Part shown: piece by piece, positions 7,701 to 14,159 of the stretch
Position numbering within the stretch: position 1 is the first letter of the stretch
How the letters are laid out: every line of letters begins with the position of its first letter
Virus record (IMG/VR): IMGVR_UViG_3300035099_000516
Span: 1-27,316 of that record
DNA length: 27,316 nt
Strand: one strand, 5' to 3'
From: a virus
Translations under genes and position numbers: made by a program
The notes under the pieces: generated by a model
What the model was told of the DNA's origin: nothing
What the model saw: only the letters and a program-made list of their open reading frames with translations
The model's database searches: none

Positions 7701-8135
7701 GAGTTGGCGCCGGAGCAGGCGCGGGCGGCGCTCCAGGAGTCCTATCGCGCTATGGAGGACGCCCGGAAACAGCAGCGCGCCGAGGCGCAGAAGGCGCACG
7801 AGGAGACCCTGCGCGGCTTCGACGAGGCGCTCGGCAAACTGGAGAAAGAGAAGACCACGCTGCTGGATTATCTTCAGCGCGTCGGCCCGGCGATCCAGCA
7901 AATCGTGGACGACTTCTACGGCCGCGTACAGCAGTGGATGCAGGCGCTGTCGGCGCAGCTGGAGATCCGGCCCGCGCCCGGGGCGGCGGCGGCTGGAGCG
8001 GCTGCAGCCGGCGGCCAGCGCATCTTCAACATCTACTTCGGGGGCCGGGAGGTCGGCGCGCCCGCCGACGTCGAGCGCATGCTTGAGGAGATGGCGAAGC
8101 GGATCGAGCGCGCGACTGCCAATCCTAGGAACTGA
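4782..8135 (+). CDS. Tail tape measure protein
   Basis: A protein of 1117 residues and the largest gene in the window. Residues about 60-240 carry the TP901-type tape measure core: FEAAMRNVNSILKQSEE, LARGLYDIVSSGFEGADAL, the TATASRAIVATLNAYGMGADEVG stretch, then FGELSQNLGEVISTAA and APEAVTSLNQVLLSF. Hydrophobic segments occur near 40-55, 395-425 (VIVAVLALVAAGLAAVTAGF) and 505-525. From about 580 to 1075 it is an almost continuous charged coiled coil rich in Glu, Arg, Ala and Gln. The C-terminus has an Ala/Gly linker, then IFNIYFGG. The protein sets tail length and is injected with the DNA; membrane segments suit a role in crossing the cell membrane. It is translationally coupled to the T frame. 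The 1101-residue open frame on the opposite strand is a composition artefact. Confidence 0.95.
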   Translation: MTVGEIVAVLKVDATQFRQGLAKANSLLEQNGALATRAATMLAGFSAAIVGAFAYFTKQAVEFEAAMRNVNSILKQSEENYRATSAAVLALAGDVGQAPAVLARGLYDIVSSGFEGADALQVLEASARAATAGLTDTATASRAIVATLNAYGMGADEVGRVSDVLFKTVERGVVTFGELSQNLGEVISTAAQARVPIEDVGAAIATMTKAGIQAPEAVTSLNQVLLSFIRPTDQAREVAKQYGIELNATTLAALGLGGTMKQLAERLRTNTTEIEQLIKMGASEAQIMMLVATRAGMTSEALAELFPNVRALRGALALAAEEGKQFSEDIEAMAAATGSTAAAFAEQGKAFQQEWAKTWAGARAFMIKTGADFIFVLQGIASALKALITLAEAVPQPVRVIVAVLALVAAGLAAVTAGFMMWNTQMAGGLTLAAAMTGAMAQMTGAIAAANVQITIHTFGLTRMGAGLKAVAGYVTNWRGILWDATMWWKKLWIAARSPGVQGLGLVGVAIAIVAIGTAALNAAADLKRLNAEFADLQKKARQMPEVAPEVMKAAADLKPTYFDVLSEKVSKWFGIQSAHMNLYRQQVALAAGAFEVAERRKAAAAAGTAALQQDLLAAEQGALKLRLEAIDKQAEKWVRAGRDEVAVTKWAEREKAKARGDEKMAVMRIEAEILEAQGKSLEARLKMIDIETAERVKSLMEAGRAEQEAMELAEQWAKEQRRKARDEEAREEKLRAEERIRRFEDTAGSIVSTWRTAADNMRRAGRLQADDYAAQMVRILQFIEQINEAQRQAGQAPVLVDERRQAIEDLGNLQKELTDDVAEKERRLQEQRRERAREQREWAKQLHDYEMQMHDLAFQHRRDLLTVAGELEAKQAKQIVEEEIARLQSRLYYERLTAEERLTTEKRLNELKAAAAGEEQAVVAARIQQAQINADELRMLQQKLGYQKVGAEEQLDVAKRLHDLIMEMARAGELAPEQARAALQESYRAMEDARKQQRAEAQKAHEETLRGFDEALGKLEKEKTTLLDYLQRVGPAIQQIVDDFYGRVQQWMQALSAQLEIRPAPGAAAAGAAAAGGQRIFNIYFGGREVGAPADVERMLEEMAKRIERATANPRN

Positions 8136-8146
8136 ACATGGTAGCG

Positions 8147-8656
8147 CTATTTCACTGTCGAATCAGCGATCGGGCGGCCTGCAAGCGCGGCTTCGACAGC
8201 CGTAATGTGCTCGCTGGCGAGTCGCCAGCCCTCCTGTATCATCGCCTCGTGCATGGCGGCGTCGGCGCGGTCTACAATCTTGCGCTGCCAATCCCTCGCT
8301 GCCAACTCGTAGCATGCAATCGCCTGCTCAAGTCTCTTACGGCTCGGAGGCAACAGGTCTTCTGGATGGCTCCTCAAGAATCGGTCAACCGCAATACGGG
8401 CGTCCGCGACACGAGTGCAGTAATCGCTGTAGATGGTTCCGCCTCCGACGACAGATTGTATGTCCTGCACCGCAGTCAAGGCTACCGAGGCGGCCGTAAC
8501 GTAGTCCCCGCGACGTGCCTCCGCGGCCGCTCTCGCCATCTCCGCCGCTTTCGCGCGGGCCGCTTCAGTCTGCCGCGCACGAATTGCAGGGACCGCAGTA
8601 AGCAGGACGACAGCAAGGATGAACACTCCTGTCGCCGTCTTCATAGTCCGCGACAT
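8147..8656 (-). CDS. Membrane-anchored hypothetical protein on the reverse strand (moron-like)
   Basis: A 169-residue reverse-strand protein inserted between the tape measure and distal tail genes. I choose the ATG at 8656 because GGAGGAG lies about seven bases upstream on this strand; a longer reading to 8698 lacks one. Residues about 5-25 are a basic start plus a hydrophobic stretch (GVFILAVVLLTAVPAI) typical of a signal anchor. The rest is helical: an Ala/Arg/Glu stretch (about 28-48), a YVTAASVALTAVQDIQ segment and further helices to the C-terminus. It converges on the tape measure gene with 11 bases between stops. Opposite orientation and a membrane anchor suggest an independently expressed moron, perhaps altering the lysogen's envelope. 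The forward reading of the same stretch looks non-coding. Function unknown. Confidence 0.65.
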   Translation of the reverse strand: MSRTMKTATGVFILAVVLLTAVPAIRARQTEAARAKAAEMARAAAEARRGDYVTAASVALTAVQDIQSVVGGGTIYSDYCTRVADARIAVDRFLRSHPEDLLPPSRKRLEQAIACYELAARDWQRKIVDRADAAMHEAMIQEGWRLASEHITAVEAALAGRPIADSTVK

Positions 8657-8718
8657 GGTGCCTCTCCTCCGGGAGTTGTTTCCGCGAGGTTGTTCCATAA
8701 TCCAGGGGAGTCTTTACA

Positions 8719-9096
8719 GTGCCCAGCGCCTGTTACCTGAGCAAGCCGGACGACAGCGAGAAGACGTACCTCGACGAGGACCCGACGGCCTACGATGATG
8801 CACCGCCGGAGCGCCGCGCTTCGTCGGTGGCCACGCTTGGCGGCGGGCGGGTGTGGCAAGACTTCGGGGCGAGGGATGTCGACCGCGAGCTGCGCGTGCG
8901 CTGCGACTGGATGAGCCAGGCGACGCTGGACGCGCTCAGGGCCAAGTACGCCGCCGTCGGCCAGTTGTGGAAATGGGTGGATCACAAGGGGCACGACTAC
9001 CGGGTGTTTTTCGCCGACTTGCGGGCGGAGCGCATCCGGGCGAACGCAGCGTACCGGGTGGAGATGCGGCTGGAAGTGGTGCAGGTGGTGACATGA
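8719..9096 (+). CDS. Distal tail / minor tail protein (gpM- or Dit-like)
   Basis: A 125-residue protein starting at GTG 8719 with AGGGGAG eight bases upstream. The N-terminus is acidic (DDSEKTYLDEDPTAYDDAP), followed by a beta-rich region: VATLGGGRVWQDFG, RELRVRCDW, a helix ATLDALRAKYAAVGQ, then LWKWVDHKGHDYRVFFADL and a final strand RVEMRLEVVQVV. Strand, helix, 'W.W.D..G..Y.V.F..L' and a closing strand follow the pattern of lambda gpM/DUF2460-type minor tail proteins and the N-domain of distal tail proteins, which attach the tail tip. Position just after the tape measure gene supports this. The start lies 62 bases from the divergent reverse-strand gene, so both share one short intergenic region. 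Family not confirmed. Confidence 0.6.
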   Translation: MPSACYLSKPDDSEKTYLDEDPTAYDDAPPERRASSVATLGGGRVWQDFGARDVDRELRVRCDWMSQATLDALRAKYAAVGQLWKWVDHKGHDYRVFFADLRAERIRANAAYRVEMRLEVVQVVT

Positions 9097-9244
9097 CGGG
9101 CGGCGGGAACGCGATAGGCGCGCCAACAGGGGCAGGCTTGCGGGCACGCGGGGCGCTGTGGGGCGCTCACGGCCCGGGACGGGCCAATGGCGCACCCGCG
9201 CCGGAAGCGGGGCGCACAGGGGCACGTGGCGCAAAACACGGGGG

Positions 9245-9502
9245 CTATCCGCGCTGCTCGCTGTCCGCCTGTGATGCCTCCACGAGAACCTCGGCGGTAA
9301 CAGTCGCCATCTCGCCCGAGAGTTCAAGCACCAGGCCGAGGAAGAACCTGGCTTTCTTCTGGAAGCGCTCTTGGGCCTCCGGGTCGGGCGTCAACTCGTG
9401 GCTGAAGGAGAGGATTTCGGCCTCGAAGTGGTCCTCGATCTGGTCCCAGCGCTTCGCCCAGCGCGCGCGCACTTCGGCTGCCACTTGCTCGGGATTCATC
9501 AT
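9245..9502 (-). CDS. Small helical hypothetical protein on the reverse strand
   Basis: An 85-residue reverse-strand protein beginning at ATG 9502 (a second ATG follows directly) with CAGGAG about seven bases upstream on this strand. A longer open frame to 9598 starts without a Shine-Dalgarno and reads like random sequence. The protein is acidic and helical: QVAAEVRARWAKRWDQIEDH, then EAQERFQKKARFFLGLVLEL and EMATVTAEVLVEASQ. There is no signal peptide and no known motif. It is the second reverse-strand gene set among forward tail genes, again suggestive of a moron. The stretch 9097-9244 between the distal tail gene and its end is G-rich and shows no gene. Function unknown. Confidence 0.5.
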   Translation of the reverse strand: MMNPEQVAAEVRARWAKRWDQIEDHFEAEILSFSHELTPDPEAQERFQKKARFFLGLVLELSGEMATVTAEVLVEASQADSEQRG

Positions 9503-9586
9503 GCGGGTCTCCTGTCTGCGTGCCCCGCACAGGCAGGGCTGTGGGGGATTCAATGGGTTATTCCATAGACCGGCGGGGAGACTGCT

Positions 9587-10297
9587 ATGGCCAAGCAAGC
9601 AACGAAATACCTGAGCGACGGGGTGACTCCGGCCGGCGCGAGCGCCGACGAGGGAACGGTGCGCGACGGGCAGGCGACCACGCCGCGGCGGCTATGGTGG
9701 AAGAACACCTCGACCGCCAGCGAGACGCTAGTCAATACCCGCTTTCGCCGCGTGCAAGCGGGCGCCAATGACGGATACAACTTCCTGCAGATCGCCGCGG
9801 ATGTCCCGGTATCGCCGCCTGCCGCGCCGACTCTCGCCCTGGCGGCCGGAACCGAACTCGGCATTGGCGCTTACAAGTATGCGATGACCTTCTACAACCC
9901 CAACGGTGAAACATCCGCCGGCGCTGAGGCGCAGATCACCACCACCAGCGGCAACCAGCGAGTGCAGCTTTCTGACATCCCGACCGGGCCGTCGGGCACC
10001 ACCGGCCGGCGCATCTACCGCACGACGGTGGGCGGGGCGCAGAAGAAACTGGTGGCCGCCATCGCCAACAACACTGCGACCGACTACCTCGACCAGGTTC
10101 CCGACGCGAGCCTGGGGGTTGATATTCCTACACTCAACACCTCGGGGTCGCCGGGGACGTGGCAGACCGCGAACATCACCGTGGGCGATATGACGGTGGG
10201 CCAGTATGCCGCCTGCTGGATGCGCTACAACGTGCCGGGCGGGACGACGCAGATCGGCAACCCGCGCCGGGGCTACGTGCAATTCGAGGAGAGTTAA
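9587..10297 (+). CDS. Tail structural protein with Ig/FN3-like domain
   Basis: A 236-residue protein from ATG 9587 with GGGGAG about ten bases upstream. Residues about 1-70 form a first domain (KNTSTASETLVNTRFRRVQAG) resembling the N-terminal assembly part of tail proteins. Residues about 77-180 form an FN3-like unit of a type common in phage fibres and host-attachment proteins: LGIGAYKYAMTFYNPNGETS, then a strand and GTTGRRIYRTTVGG, ending TATDYLD. A last portion (TWQTANITVGDMTVGQYAACWMRYNVP) is beta-rich. The likely role is a baseplate or fibre subunit at the tail tip. An intrinsic terminator lies about 90 bases downstream, so this may be the last gene of one transcription unit. Confidence 0.6.
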   Translation: MAKQATKYLSDGVTPAGASADEGTVRDGQATTPRRLWWKNTSTASETLVNTRFRRVQAGANDGYNFLQIAADVPVSPPAAPTLALAAGTELGIGAYKYAMTFYNPNGETSAGAEAQITTTSGNQRVQLSDIPTGPSGTTGRRIYRTTVGGAQKKLVAAIANNTATDYLDQVPDASLGVDIPTLNTSGSPGTWQTANITVGDMTVGQYAACWMRYNVPGGTTQIGNPRRGYVQFEES

Positions 10298-10384
10298 CGG
10301 CGGCGCGCCGGGCCGTGATCCGGCGCGGACAACCACATAGCCCAGACGAGGCGGACTGATCATCCGTCGGGTCTGACCGACCTG

Positions 10385-10423
10385 AAGCCCTGGTTCTCGC
10401 GCGAGAGGGAGCCAGGGCTTTTC
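10385..10423 (+). terminator. Intrinsic terminator within the tail gene series
   Basis: Inverted repeat AGCCCTGG (10386-10393) and CCAGGGCT (10412-10419), with an inner TCTC/GAGA pairing (10395-10398 with 10403-10406), followed directly by TTTT and then CGTTT. A smaller hairpin (GTCGG 10366-10370, CCGAC 10377-10381) lies just upstream. Stem, loop and T-run make this the most convincing terminator in the window, although tail genes continue after it. Confidence 0.75.
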
Positions 10424-10459
10424 GTTTGGGCGGCCGGCACAGGCAAGGAGGATATGGAG

Positions 10460-10996
10460 ATGGCTGGAGCAGCGGACGTTTTGCAGTGGCGCTGCGTTAC
10501 CACGCTGCGCAAGTTCGAGGCGGATATCGAGGAGTACCGCCGGCGGTTCGGGCGGGCCGCGGGTGAGCGGCTCTTCGAGGCGGAGCAGCAGCCCTTCGAG
10601 GAGCGGGTGATTGAGGGCAACCTGCTGCTCCAGGAGGGCATCCAGGCGCTCTTCACGCTGCTCATCGGCGGCAGCGAGACCGCCTTCAACAACGCCAACG
10701 CGCGCATCGGCGTGGGCAATGGGACCGCGGCGGCGGAGGACACGCAGACTGGCCTCCAGGGGGCCAGCACCGCGTTCAAGGGAATGGACACCGGCTACCC
10801 GCAGGTCGGCACGCTGGCCGACAAGAAGTGCACCTGGCGGGCCTCCTTCGGCTCTGCCGAGGCTAACTTCGCCTGGCAGGAGTGGACCGTGGACAACGGC
10901 GCGACCCCCAACAAGAACCTCAACCGCAAGGTGGAGTCCCTGGGCACGAAGACGACGGGGACGTGGATGCTTACGGTTACGGTCTCACTTGCGTAG
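10460..10996 (+). CDS. Phage structural protein (tail-tip/fibre-associated), hypothetical
   Basis: A 178-residue protein. ATG 10460 is eight bases after AAGGAGG (10445-10451); the in-frame ATG at 10454 is too close to it. The N-terminal third is helical and charged (LRKFEADIEEYRRRFGR, AGERLFEAEQQPFEERV). The remainder is beta-rich and Gly/Asn-rich: ETAFNNANARIGVGNG, DTQTGLQGASTAFKGMD, then ANFAWQEWTVDNG and a final TTGTWMLTVTVSLA strand. This organisation occurs in many uncharacterised tail proteins of environmental phages, perhaps as tail-tip or fibre proteins. It follows the intrinsic terminator, so either antitermination or an unseen promoter must express it. No precise function can be given. 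Confidence 0.55.
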   Translation: MAGAADVLQWRCVTTLRKFEADIEEYRRRFGRAAGERLFEAEQQPFEERVIEGNLLLQEGIQALFTLLIGGSETAFNNANARIGVGNGTAAAEDTQTGLQGASTAFKGMDTGYPQVGTLADKKCTWRASFGSAEANFAWQEWTVDNGATPNKNLNRKVESLGTKTTGTWMLTVTVSLA

Positions 10997-11014
10997 ATGG
11001 ATCGGGTCTGACGC

Positions 11015-12457
11015 ATGAAGTGCGCAGTCGGCTCATACACCGGGAACGGCACGGATAACCGCGCCATCACGGGCGTGGGTTTCCAGCCCGACCTGGTCAT
11101 CATCAAGAACCGCGTATCGAACTGGGGCTGCTTCCGCACGTCGGGGATGACGGGCGACAGCACCGCTTACTTCGCCCAGGCGGCAGCCAACTTCGCTGGC
11201 GGCATAAAGAGCCTGGATGCGGACGGCTTCACCGTCGGCACCCATGCGAGCGTCAACACCAGCGGCCAAGTCTATGACTGGCAGGCCTTCAAGGACGACG
11301 ACGCGGGCGACTTCAAAGTCGGCTCCTATGTCGGCACCGGCGTGGACAACCGCAACATCACCGGCCTGGGATTCCAGCCCGACCTCGTGTGCCTGAAGGT
11401 CAACGGCACCGCGCAGGACGGCGTGTGGCGCACCGCCTCCAACTCCGGCGATCAATCCATGCGATTCTCCGCCGCCGACGATGCTGCGGATCACATCCAG
11501 AGCCTGCTCGCCGACGGCTTCCAGGTAGGCCTGTCCCAGAACGCGAGCGGCTCCACCTACCACTGGTTCGCCTTCAAAGCGGTGGCTGGCTTTATGGGCT
11601 ACGGCGCCTACACCGGCGACGCCACTGACAACCGCAACATCACCGGCCTCGGCTTCCAGCCCGATCTGCTCTGGGTCAAGGGGGCGGGCCTGATTCGCTG
11701 CGCTGTGCGCCCCTCGACGCTGACCGGCGACTCCACGGTGTTCTATAGCTTCAACACCGCCGCCGCGGACTGGATTCAGGCACTGCTGAGCGATGGTTTC
11801 CAGGTCGGGACGCAGCTCAATGCAAGCGGGGTCGCCCACCGCTATTTCGCCTGGAAAGTCGGCGCGACCAGCGCCCCCACCGAGAAGTCCTCCTCTGATT
11901 CTGGGGCCGGCGCCGAAAGCGCGAGCGTCGTGGAGGCGTACTCGGGCTCCGATTCCGGCGCTGGAACCGAAAGCGTGCTCCTCGCCGCCGAGATATCGCC
12001 CGCCGACTCCGGGGCGGCGACCGAGACCAGCGAACTCGTCACCGAGGGCGAAGAGATCCAGAAGACTGGGGCCGATTCCGGCGCGGCGACCGAGACCGCA
12101 GCCCTGGCCACCGCGGCGGCGGCGCTCGATTCAGGGGCGGCAACCGAAGTCAGCGAGCTGCTCGTCCCGGTGGCCTCCGCCGACGCAGGGACCGCGACCG
12201 AGACCGCCCTGATCTTCCCACTGGTCGACTTCTTCGAACTTGCGGTGACGGTGACGCCCGCGCTGACCGACCGATTCGAGCTGATCGCGCAGGTCTTACT
12301 CGACCGCGTCGCCGACTCATTCGAACTTCAGGTGGATGTCTCGCCCCTGGTGGCCGACCCATTTCTGCTGATGGCGACGATCATCAACCAGGACCAGGAG
12401 GCCGCAGCCGCCCAGGCGGTGATCGCGCCGACCGCCGAGGTGGCGTTCCTGGAGTAG
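11015..12457 (+). CDS. Repeat-rich tail fibre/adhesin protein (triple GFQPDL domain)
   Basis: A 480-residue protein made of three kinds of tandem repeat. Residues 4-93, 101-188 and 196-281 are three copies of a roughly 90-residue domain that begins with a G.YTG...DNR.ITG.GFQPDL motif, ends with a DGF.VG..... .Y.WFAFK-like segment, and resembles the DUF7483-type domain seen in phage tail proteins. Residues 295-404 contain six DSGA.TE-type units at irregular 15-25-residue spacing. Residues 405-456 hold four units ending in FEL or FLL. The C-terminus is Ala-rich. It probably forms an elongated fibre that recognises the host surface. The ATG at 11015 has no strong Shine-Dalgarno, so coupling to the gene 18 bases upstream is likely. 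The domain name is from memory, not from a search. Confidence 0.65.
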   Translation: MKCAVGSYTGNGTDNRAITGVGFQPDLVIIKNRVSNWGCFRTSGMTGDSTAYFAQAAANFAGGIKSLDADGFTVGTHASVNTSGQVYDWQAFKDDDAGDFKVGSYVGTGVDNRNITGLGFQPDLVCLKVNGTAQDGVWRTASNSGDQSMRFSAADDAADHIQSLLADGFQVGLSQNASGSTYHWFAFKAVAGFMGYGAYTGDATDNRNITGLGFQPDLLWVKGAGLIRCAVRPSTLTGDSTVFYSFNTAAADWIQALLSDGFQVGTQLNASGVAHRYFAWKVGATSAPTEKSSSDSGAGAESASVVEAYSGSDSGAGTESVLLAAEISPADSGAATETSELVTEGEEIQKTGADSGAATETAALATAAAALDSGAATEVSELLVPVASADAGTATETALIFPLVDFFELAVTVTPALTDRFELIAQVLLDRVADSFELQVDVSPLVADPFLLMATIINQDQEAAAAQAVIAPTAEVAFLE

Positions 12458-12519
12458 CGCAGATTCGAAGGGTGGCGCAAACCCGCCCTGAGCGCAGCCG
12501 AAGGGTCTCAAATCTGCGC
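12457..12519. repeat. 21-bp dispersed palindrome, copy 3, split by an insert
   Basis: Left arm GCGCAGATT (12457-12465) overlaps the stop of the fibre gene; right arm AATCTGCGC is at 12511-12519. The arms are 45 bases apart instead of three. The intervening segment contains a second palindromic repeat (12486-12505), giving a nested structure. Confidence 0.6.
12486..12505. repeat. 20-bp dispersed palindromic repeat, copy 2
   Basis: Bases 12486-12505 begin CCCTGAGCG and end CCGAAGGG, an imperfect palindrome with 15 of 20 positions shared with 3892-3911. It lies inside the split copy 3 of the 21-bp palindrome, in the 82-bp gap between fibre and hub genes. Confidence 0.55.
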
Positions 12520-12539
12520 TCCATAGAACGGCCTGAGAC

Positions 12540-14159
12540 GTGGCAATCGAGATCAAACCGACAACTTGCAGCATAGACTCCAGCCTCGAGAGCCTGGCCG
12601 ACGGCCTCGACCTGACGCTCGTGGAGGAAGACGCCGCCGCGCGCCTCTCCCCCACCGCGCAAGCCTGGCGGACGCTGACCGAGGGCGACCAGATCCGCGT
12701 GCGCCTCGGTCTGGAGGGAGTAGGCAGCGATGACTACGGTGTCTTTCGCGTGGACGAGTGCGCGCTGGAGGCGTCCGAGGATCGGTGGCTGACGCGGGTG
12801 CACGGCCGGGACAGCGCGGCGCTGCTGATCGAGGACCGCGCCGCCGAGGAGTACTCCCACGGCGCCTGGGACGAGGACAAACCCGACGACAAGACCCACC
12901 CCTCGGCGCGCAGCATCGCGCAGAAGTTGGCGGCGCGGGCATCGCTCAAGCTCGTGTGGGACGCGCCGAATTACACCCTGACCAAATTCTCGCTGCGCCC
13001 CGACGAGACCGTGGCAGCCGCCCTGGGGCGGCTGCTCGAGCCACTGCGCGTTTCTACGCGATACCGCGCCGACGCCTGGGTCTATGACGGCAACCTGATT
13101 GTGCGCCGCCGAGGTAACGGGCCCAATCTGGGCAGCATTGACTGTCGGCAGGGCCAGGTGCGACGGATCACCCGCAGTCGCCGCCCACAGGTGGGCGCGA
13201 TCACGGTGCGCGGCGCGACCTACTCCTGGTTCGAGCCCGCCCCGCCGGAGGCCGAGACGAAGAAGGCGGGCACGGGCGAAGGCGAGCCGCAGGCGAGCGT
13301 GCGCACGACCGAAGAAACGCCCACCCACCGCGTGGTGGAGACCGGGATCGTCCAGGCGAACGGCGAGTTCGTGGTCATCACCAGAGAGACCGAAGACCTG
13401 ACCTACCAGGACGTGACTGACGCGGAGGGCAACTGGCTGGGGCGAGTGCTGCTGAAGAGCGAAGCGCTGGAGGAGAAAGACCTCCACACCTCCAGTTCGA
13501 CGCGCAGCCGGAAGGTCACCTCATTCGGCTACGACAGTCAGTGGCGGATGGTGCTGCGCGACGAGCGCACCGAGGAGTACCAGGCGGACGGGACGCTCAA
13601 ACCGGTCGCGCACGTGCTCACACGCTATGAGCAGGCGACGCCGACCGATGTGCGCACCGTCACCACCGAGTTCGAGATCGCGGCGGACAAGACCGAGACG
13701 GTGAAGGAGGGCTTCCCCAAGTGGGAGCAGCAGCCCGGCCACCTGCAGTCTGTGCTCCAGACCGCGCCCGATCCTGATCGCGCGTGGGAGCCGAAGCCCG
13801 ACAAGGGCAAGCCGGATGACCAGAAGAAGGTCGAGAAGACCCGCCAGTACGAGGCGGCGGCCAACGGCGGCGGGGCCATCCCGCAGGTCTACGAGAACAG
13901 TCTGCTCGCAAGCTCGGCCATCTGCTCGCAGATCGCCAACGACCTGGCCGCTGAAAGCGGCAAGTGGGTCTACGTCGTGGAGCTGCTCTGGCCGCGCCCC
14001 TTCCCCTACCGCAAGGGCGACAAGGTCACCCTTGCCAACCTGCCGGGCGGCTGCCCCGACTTAGCGAACGCGATCATCACCGCGGTGCGCACGACTTTCG
14101 ACGAGGAGGGAGCGCGCTGGGAGCACGAGATCAGCCTCGAGTGCTGGAGGGACGCATGA
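12540..14159 (+). CDS. Tail hub / baseplate protein (gpD- or Tal-like)
   Basis: A 539-residue protein from GTG 12540; the Shine-Dalgarno is weak. Residues about 1-130 form a tail-hub-like beta domain: strands with SLADGLDLTL, LTEGDQIRVRLGL and DDYGVFRVDECALEAS, then WLTRVHGRDSAALLIEDRAAEEY. This 'G..V.v..g' and 'HGRD' arrangement is typical of late control D/gp27-type hub proteins that form the ring around the spike. A domain from about 140 to 230 (THPSARSIAQKLAARASL, SLRPDETVAAALGRLLEPL) corresponds to the hub's second helix-strand unit. The C-terminal half is charged and beta-rich, with TRYEQATPTDVRTVTTEFEI and a QVYENSLLAS segment. It overlaps the next gene (ATGA). Confidence 0.65.
   Translation: MAIEIKPTTCSIDSSLESLADGLDLTLVEEDAAARLSPTAQAWRTLTEGDQIRVRLGLEGVGSDDYGVFRVDECALEASEDRWLTRVHGRDSAALLIEDRAAEEYSHGAWDEDKPDDKTHPSARSIAQKLAARASLKLVWDAPNYTLTKFSLRPDETVAAALGRLLEPLRVSTRYRADAWVYDGNLIVRRRGNGPNLGSIDCRQGQVRRITRSRRPQVGAITVRGATYSWFEPAPPEAETKKAGTGEGEPQASVRTTEETPTHRVVETGIVQANGEFVVITRETEDLTYQDVTDAEGNWLGRVLLKSEALEEKDLHTSSSTRSRKVTSFGYDSQWRMVLRDERTEEYQADGTLKPVAHVLTRYEQATPTDVRTVTTEFEIAADKTETVKEGFPKWEQQPGHLQSVLQTAPDPDRAWEPKPDKGKPDDQKKVEKTRQYEAAANGGGAIPQVYENSLLASSAICSQIANDLAAESGKWVYVVELLWPRPFPYRKGDKVTLANLPGGCPDLANAIITAVRTTFDEEGARWEHEISLECWRDA

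Noticed and set aside
4596-7901. A 1101-residue open frame on the minus strand opposite the tape measure gene
   Set aside because: It mirrors the GC-rich third-position pattern of the tape measure gene, is low-complexity (Leu, Arg, Gly, His) with no domain, and has no plausible gene context.
8138-8740. A forward 200-residue open frame after the tape measure gene
   Set aside because: Its sequence is Cys/Arg/Ser-rich without structure, while the reverse frame has a signal anchor, helices and a good Shine-Dalgarno.
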